DNA from: Alphaproteobacteria bacterium
GTDB lineage: Bacteria > Pseudomonadota > Alphaproteobacteria > Rickettsiales > 21-14-0-20-44-7
Length of the DNA: 9,970 bases
Assembly: GCA_013288575.1 (NCBI GenBank)
Contig: JABDBO010000038.1
Coordinates: 1 to 9,970, forward strand
Direction: 5' to 3'
Shown here: positions 6,984 through 9,970 of the stretch, piece by piece
Layout of the letters: each line of letters starts with the position of its first letter
Numbering within the stretch: position 1 is the stretch's first letter
Position numbers and translations under genes: made by a program
Notes under the pieces: model-generated
Databases searched by the model: none
Told to the model about the DNA's origin: nothing
Seen by the model: only the letters and a program-made list of their open reading frames with translations

Positions 6984-7183
6984 TTTATGAGCCCTCCAGT
7001 ATATGCCGGAAGATCGGCTGCCCACTTCTCCATGTCTTGCACCCGAATAAAAGTTCTTTTGCCATACTTCTTAGCTGGTAATCGGCCAGCTTTTATTTCT
7101 TGATAGAGCGATGTACGGCCCAATTTCAGTATTTTGAGCGTCTCTTGAATAGAATAAATTATTTCAATGTCATTTTGTGTCAT
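6980..7183 (-). CDS. AlpA/excisionase-like helix-turn-helix protein
   Basis: A 67-aa protein of the MerR-like/AlpA excisionase fold: ETLKILKLGRTSLYQEIKAG (14-33) is the helix-turn-helix, LPAKKYGKRTFIRVQDMEKW (35-54) the wing and third helix. Such proteins activate integrase or replication genes, or act as directionality factors, in satellites and prophages. The ATG at 7183 is preferred because GAGG lies eight bases upstream; a GTG at 7222 would add 13 residues, lacks a ribosome site and would run through the inverted repeat at 7204-7223. It is the first gene of the primase operon and overlaps the primase start by ATGA. No integrase is in the window, so whether it controls excision, replication or both is open. 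Confidence 0.82.
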   Translation of the reverse strand: MTQNDIEIIYSIQETLKILKLGRTSLYQEIKAGRLPAKKYGKRTFIRVQDMEKWAADLPAYTGGLIK

Positions 7184-7203
7184 AGATATTTCCTCATTCG
7201 TTG

Positions 7204-7223
7204 TGTGAACCCAAGCGTTCACA
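7204..7223. promoter_or_regulatory. Palindromic operator candidate upstream of the AlpA-like gene
   Basis: TGTGAAC (7204-7210) and GTTCACA (7217-7223) are perfect 7-bp inverted arms around CCAAGC. The site lies 20 bp upstream of the AlpA-like start codon. It shares the core AACCCAAGC with a second palindrome at 7883-7902, read on the other strand, which suggests one regulator binds both. Confidence 0.5.
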
Positions 7224-7241
7224 TACGGATGACTCTATGAC

Positions 7242-7288
7242 TAAAAAATGACATAAAACACAGGAGCTTTGTTTTATGTCATTTTTTA
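7242..7288. terminator. Rho-independent terminator with 19-bp perfect arms
   Basis: Arms 7242-7260 and 7270-7288 are perfectly complementary over 19 bp, with a 9-nt loop, and each ends in a run of six A/T, so the stem carries its own U-tract in either direction. It overlaps the last codons and stop of the 165-177-aa gene and should end that transcript before the AlpA-primase operon. The latter would then need its own promoter, which I could not place firmly. Confidence 0.75.
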
Positions 7289-7776
7289 TTTATTGCTACT
7301 AATCGGAAGATTTCTCCATCGCTTTTTATGTCAGCCATTAGCCGCCGCTTATTAGCGGTATGAAATCTACCCCGGACGATATCTTCAGGTTTAGAGACAC
7401 GTCCTGTAGTCTTATTAACTGTAGGTTCTATACCCGATTCTTTCGCAACTTTATGATAACTCACCTTACGAGAAAGAGGTTTTGTTCCTTTATTGAGATC
7501 TTCTATCTCACTATAACTAACCATGAGGCCCCATAAATCATCAAGCTTATCTTCAGGTGTTCTGGATCGACCTTCTTTACCTGGGGTAGGAATATTTACT
7601 TTCAAACCTAGCATTAGTAAACACAGCTGATGCCATCTACCTTTCGACGCATGTATCTTCCAACTTTTTAAGCCATGCTGCTTGCATAGCTTATCAAGTT
7701 TCTTTTGGGCCTTTATTATTTCGGCTTTAGGAATTCCTTTTAATAGCGCTTCAACTTTCTTTTTCTTAGATGTCAT
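7279..7776 (-). CDS. Hypothetical basic protein of the mobile element
   Basis: I do not recognise this protein. From the ATG at 7776 it has 165 aa, starting MTSKKKKVEALL. An alternative ATG at 7812 adds 12 residues but has no ribosome site, whereas AAGG lies eight bases before 7776; both choices are uncertain. The protein is soluble, rich in Lys, with a helical N-terminal half (EIIKAQKKLDKLCKQHGLKSW) and no membrane segment; HKVAKESGI near the middle hints weakly at a DNA-binding helix. It is on the same strand as the AlpA-primase operon but separated by a strong terminator, and its upstream region carries iterated and palindromic sites, which would suit an early regulatory or accessory gene of the satellite. 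Function is not inferred. Confidence 0.65.
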   Translation of the reverse strand: MTSKKKKVEALLKGIPKAEIIKAQKKLDKLCKQHGLKSWKIHASKGRWHQLCLLMLGLKVNIPTPGKEGRSRTPEDKLDDLWGLMVSYSEIEDLNKGTKPLSRKVSYHKVAKESGIEPTVNKTTGRVSKPEDIVRGRFHTANKRRLMADIKSDGEIFRLVAINKK

Positions 7777-7824
7777 GCGTCGGACCTTATTGTTTGCGAG
7801 AATATAACCCATTGTTCGCGGTAG

Positions 7825-7857
7825 TTGGGAAAATATTGGGAAAAGATTGGCCGACCA
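7825..7857. repeat. Short direct repeats with 11-bp period
   Basis: TTGGGAAAA occurs at 7825-7833 and 7836-7844, and a degenerate third unit begins TTGG at 7847. The 11-bp spacing puts the units on one face of the helix. They lie just upstream of the hypothetical gene's start codons, so they may be operator half-sites or iterons. Confidence 0.4.
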
Positions 7858-7882
7858 TTACTTAATAGATTGTATTTATTAA

Positions 7883-7902
7883 GATAACCAGCTTGGGTTA
7901 TC
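7883..7902. promoter_or_regulatory. Second palindromic operator candidate, AACCCAAGC core
   Basis: GATAACC (7883-7889) and GGTTATC (7896-7902) are perfect 7-bp arms. On the minus strand it reads GATAACCCAAGCTGGTTATC, sharing nine consecutive bases with the palindrome at 7204-7223. It lies between the hypothetical gene and the divergent toxin-antitoxin operon and could regulate either. Confidence 0.5.
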
Positions 7903-7937
7903 ACCTTTTAAAGGAGGTATTGAATAAGACTACTTCA

Positions 7938-7966
7938 TTGACATATATACTTCATTGGGGTATAAT
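7938..7966 (+). promoter_or_regulatory. Consensus sigma-70 promoter of the toxin-antitoxin operon
   Basis: TTGACA (7938-7943) and TATAAT (7961-7966) are perfect consensus hexamers with an optimal 17-bp spacer. A 10-bp direct repeat, TACTTCATTG, lies at 7931-7940 and 7948-7957; the first copy overlaps the -35 box and the second sits in the spacer. It is a likely binding site for the antitoxin, which in this family represses its own promoter. The expected start site (7972-7974) coincides with the toxin ATG. Confidence 0.85.
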
Positions 7967-7971
7967 AGTTT

Positions 7972-8322
7972 ATGACTAAGAATTGGCAAACTGTCGTAGA
8001 GCTAAAATCCTTTCAAAAAGAAGTAAAAGATTTACTTACTACGAAAGAAATCAAAGAGCTTATCGATCATCTCGCGTTGAATCCAAAGGATGGAGATTTA
8101 ATTGAGGGTACGGGTGGAATAAGAAAGCTACGTTGGCGACGTACTGGAACAGGCAAAAGCGGCGGAATAAGAGTAATCTATTTTTACTACAATGATTCAT
8201 ACCCTATGTTTCTTTTAGATTGTTATGCAAAGAACGAAAAAGATAATCTAACAAAAGCAGAGCAAAAAGAATTTAGAAAATTAACAGAAGAATTGATCAA
8301 GATTTATTCAAGGAGAAAGTAA
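7972..8322 (+). CDS. HigB2/RelE-type toxin (ribosome-dependent mRNA interferase)
   Basis: A 116-aa protein of the RelE/ParE fold, closest in style to Vibrio HigB2: ALNPKDGDLIEGTGGIRKLR (35-54) and GKSGGIRVIYFYY (61-73) are the family hallmarks, and LLDCYAKNEKDNLT (81-94) is the usual final strand and helix. The basic residues around Arg51, Lys52, Arg54, Arg56 and Arg57 would contact mRNA in the ribosomal A site. It has the toxin-first gene order of higBA. The only usable start is the ATG at 7972, which sits six bases after the -10 box with no ribosome-binding site, so the mRNA is probably leaderless. It overlaps the antitoxin gene by one base (TAATG). Such pairs stabilise mobile elements. Confidence 0.9.
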   Translation: MTKNWQTVVELKSFQKEVKDLLTTKEIKELIDHLALNPKDGDLIEGTGGIRKLRWRRTGTGKSGGIRVIYFYYNDSYPMFLLDCYAKNEKDNLTKAEQKEFRKLTEELIKIYSRRK

Positions 8323-8651
8323 TGAAAAAGTTAGTTAAAAAGACAATCAGGAAATCATCTCGTTTTGATAATATCAAAGCTGGATTGGAGGAGGCTATAG
8401 AATTTGCTAATGGAAACACTAAAGGAGCAAGAATTCATAAAGTTGAAGTTCCTGATATTGATGTACAGGCAGCTCGTAAAAAGATGGGTTTATCTCAAGA
8501 TAAGTTTGCTTCAAGCTTTGGCATTCCAACTTCAACGCTCCGTAACTGGGAGCAAGGAACTCGCGAGCCTAGAGGAGCAGCAAAAATACTTTTGGCATTA
8601 ATTAATAAGCGACCGGACATGGTTAGAGAAGTATTAGAGCAATATAGCTAA
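8322..8651 (+). CDS. HigA2-type antitoxin with XRE helix-turn-helix
   Basis: A 109-aa protein. Residues 1-45 are basic and probably flexible, the part that binds the toxin in HigA2 relatives. Residues 47-95 are an XRE domain: VQAARKKMGLSQDKFASSFG (48-67), then IPTSTLRNWEQGTREPRGAA (68-87). It neutralises the toxin and represses the operon, probably at the direct repeats around the -35 box. Its ATG overlaps the toxin stop, and AGGAG (8311-8315) lies six bases upstream. The antitoxin thus has a strong ribosome site while the toxin has none, a bias that favours antitoxin excess. The gene ends nine bases from the convergent Gre-like gene. Confidence 0.9.
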   Translation: MKKLVKKTIRKSSRFDNIKAGLEEAIEFANGNTKGARIHKVEVPDIDVQAARKKMGLSQDKFASSFGIPTSTLRNWEQGTREPRGAAKILLALINKRPDMVREVLEQYS

Positions 8652-8660
8652 CATTTCGAA

Positions 8661-9140
8661 TTATTTGTCATAATAAGTTGTTATTTTTATGGCAATGATT
8701 TCCCATATTCTATCCCCTATACTTACTTCCTCACCAACACTTTTACCAATAAGAAGTTTAGAAAGGGGAGCCGTGTAAGAAAGCAAACCTTGGTTAGGAT
8801 CAGCTTCATCCTGCCCCACAATACGATAAGTTATTTTGTTATCTTTATCTTCAAGCATTATGTAATGACCAAATGCAACTCTATCATCTTGTTGTGGGAT
8901 TATTGCTTCGGCAGAAGTGCGCCTAGCTTGCCAATACCGCAGGTCACGTGATAATTGAGCTATTTCCATTTCATCTATTTTAACATTGTCTAAAGCTAGT
9001 TGCTGCTTCAGTTGTTCTATTTTATCATCAATTAGTGCAAGACCAGACTCAGTTACGAAATTGCGATCGGGACTTATCTGACGTTCCTCTAATTGAATCG
9101 GCTCACTTCCGTCTGATTCTTTTACAAAGGCTCGGCTCAT
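8661..9140 (-). CDS. GreA/GreB-family transcript cleavage or elongation factor homologue
   Basis: A 159-aa protein. It starts MSRAFVKESDGSEP, followed by RNFVTESGL (26-34), the usual entry to the Gre coiled coil (about 35-80) whose tip carries acids (Asp51, Asp56, Glu57). The C-terminal FKBP-like domain contains the family signature YRIVGQDEADP (105-115), SYTAPLSKLLIGKSVGEEV (121-139) and a final strand. Gre factors enter the RNA polymerase secondary channel and rescue backtracked complexes; this variant is not the canonical GreA or GreB and may be an accessory paralogue. There is no Shine-Dalgarno: the start overlaps the DUF488 stop as ATGA, so translation is coupled. It is convergent with the antitoxin gene. 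Confidence 0.82.
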   Translation of the reverse strand: MSRAFVKESDGSEPIQLEERQISPDRNFVTESGLALIDDKIEQLKQQLALDNVKIDEMEIAQLSRDLRYWQARRTSAEAIIPQQDDRVAFGHYIMLEDKDNKITYRIVGQDEADPNQGLLSYTAPLSKLLIGKSVGEEVSIGDRIWEIIAIKITTYYDK

Positions 9141-9610
9141 AGTAAAAATGCTTGTTTTGATTCAGTTAAAATATCTATAGGTACAATTTCCTGTTTAGTT
9201 CGTTTGGCAATAGCATTTACTACTACAGTACGATGACAGTCTTCAGGTTTGCGTTCATAGCATAATAAACAGCAAACCTGCTTTTGAACTAAATCAATTG
9301 CTGTTTCTAAGTCTGCTTTGGCTTCAGGGCTTCGCATCTGATTAGCAAATATCTCGTGAAATTTGGCATGGTCGCCATGCTTGGCCGCTATTCTTCCTTC
9401 TTTTGGAGTTCCGAGTGCTTTTAAATGAATATATTCAATGTCGCTCTCTGCGAGAAGGTTACGTAATACATTTTTAGAAAAGCCCTTTCGTCGTGAAATT
9501 GGCAATTGGCGTACATCAATAATCTTTTCTATGCCAGCGGCTTTCATTGTAGCAATAAAATCGCTAACAGGAGTTTGCTCATAGCCAGATGTGTAAATTT
9601 TTGTGATCAT
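9137..9610 (-). CDS. DUF488 family protein
   Basis: A 157-aa protein. It opens MITKIYTSGYEQTP, with DVR (32-34), SRRKGFSK (39-46), the LG of LKALGTP (63-69), and the diagnostic CYERKPEDCHR (117-127) with paired cysteines and a histidine. DUF488 members are widespread in bacteria; their biochemical role is not established, though the Cys/His cluster suggests metal or nucleotide chemistry. The ATG at 9610 has only a weak ribosome site. It is first in a two-gene unit with the Gre-like gene. A TATAAT lies upstream on the minus strand (9665-9670) without a good -35 box. Confidence 0.85.
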   Translation of the reverse strand: MITKIYTSGYEQTPVSDFIATMKAAGIEKIIDVRQLPISRRKGFSKNVLRNLLAESDIEYIHLKALGTPKEGRIAAKHGDHAKFHEIFANQMRSPEAKADLETAIDLVQKQVCCLLCYERKPEDCHRTVVVNAIAKRTKQEIVPIDILTESKQAFLL

Positions 9611-9827
9611 TTATAACCATTTAATTTCATATAATCTTAGTTTTATATTCAAATTTCCCTCATCATTATAAAAAAATAATGCTTAGTGTTTTTTAAACGT
9701 GCGTATGGATAACTTATGACATCTAGAGTTTATTTAAAACTTCCAGCATGAATTTCTCATGACATTATTTTATTAGCGGAGACTCTAAAATTATTGGCCT
9801 GGTAACAACCATCAATGGAGTATCCCT
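9611..9827. other. Divergent intergenic region
   Basis: An AT-rich interval between the DUF488 gene and the small His/Lys-rich gene. It contains a leftward TATAAT (9665-9670) and a small inverted repeat CATGA-ATTTC-TCATG (9747-9761). No clear rightward promoter could be fixed. Confidence 0.35.
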
Positions 9828-9970
9828 ATGCCTAAAGAAGCACACAAAAGCGCAGCAGACAGCTATAAGAAAGCATCACAACATCATGAAGAGGCAGCTA
9901 AGCACAGCGAAGCTGGCAATCATAAAAAATCTGCTCATAGCGCGCTACAAGCAAAGTCACACAGCAATCA
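9828..9970 (+). CDS. Small His/Lys/Ala-rich protein, C-terminus cut by window edge
   Basis: The frame is open from the ATG at 9828 to the edge (47 complete codons), with GGAG seven bases upstream. The sequence is a run of short, near-repetitive helical units: KSAADSYKKASQHHEEAAKH, then SEAGNHKKSAHSALQAKSH. This style matches small Ala/His/Lys/Glu-rich proteins common in gammaproteobacteria, of unknown or stress-related role. It is probably a single amphipathic helix in the cytoplasm. It may be host backbone rather than element cargo. Confidence 0.7.
   Translation, partial: MPKEAHKSAADSYKKASQHHEEAAKHSEAGNHKKSAHSALQAKSHSN

Noticed and set aside
1..9970. CRISPR array or insertion sequence
   Set aside because: No regularly spaced repeats of CRISPR length, no transposase and no terminal inverted repeats with target duplications were seen.

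Overview
The window looks like an accessory region of a gammaproteobacterial chromosome. Most of it resembles a phage satellite (PICI-like) or a decayed prophage that carries a short-Argonaute defence system. The host group is inferred from protein styles: a HigB2/HigA2-type toxin-antitoxin pair, a GreA/GreB-like factor starting MSRAFVKE, a DUF488 protein, and a small His/Lys/Ala-rich protein. The last two would fit Legionella-like bacteria, but I cannot fix the genus. By eye, the Argonaute genes use more G/C-ending codons than the AT-rich genes to their right, which suggests a separate origin for the cargo.

Left part (1-2857, minus strand): a two-gene SPARTA operon. The TIR-APAZ gene comes first and overlaps, by ATGA, a short prokaryotic Argonaute (MID-PIWI) that runs off the left edge of the window. 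Members of this family use a guide RNA to detect invading (often plasmid) DNA, then oligomerise through the TIR domains and destroy NAD(P)+.

Middle left (2858-4035): a compact divergent control region. Promoter candidates face both ways around a shared palindrome. To the right there follows a strikingly structured stretch of about 175 nt (GAAA-capped hairpin, three-way-junction-like pairing, alternative long-range helices), then a gene for an unrecognised multi-spanning membrane protein of 294 aa. This RNA plus membrane-protein unit is the least explained part of the window.

Centre (4037-7812, mostly minus strand): a mobile-element replication and packaging core. Reading in the direction of transcription: an unknown basic protein, a 19-bp palindromic terminator, an AlpA/excisionase-like HTH protein, a PrimPol-VapE replication protein (ATGA-coupled to the HTH gene), a possible 31-aa micro-ORF (ATGA-coupled again), and an Sf6-type small terminase subunit with no large subunit beside it. 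AlpA-like regulator, primase-helicase and lone TerS together are the pattern of phage satellites. No integrase, capsid or large terminase lies in the window.

Right part (7813-9970): a regulatory interval with iterated and palindromic sites, then a HigB2-HigA2-type toxin-antitoxin pair under a consensus sigma-70 promoter. That promoter is so close to the toxin start codon that the toxin mRNA may be leaderless. Convergent to it lies a DUF488 gene coupled to a Gre-like gene. The start of a small His/Lys/Ala-rich protein gene is cut by the right edge. These last genes may be host backbone or further cargo.
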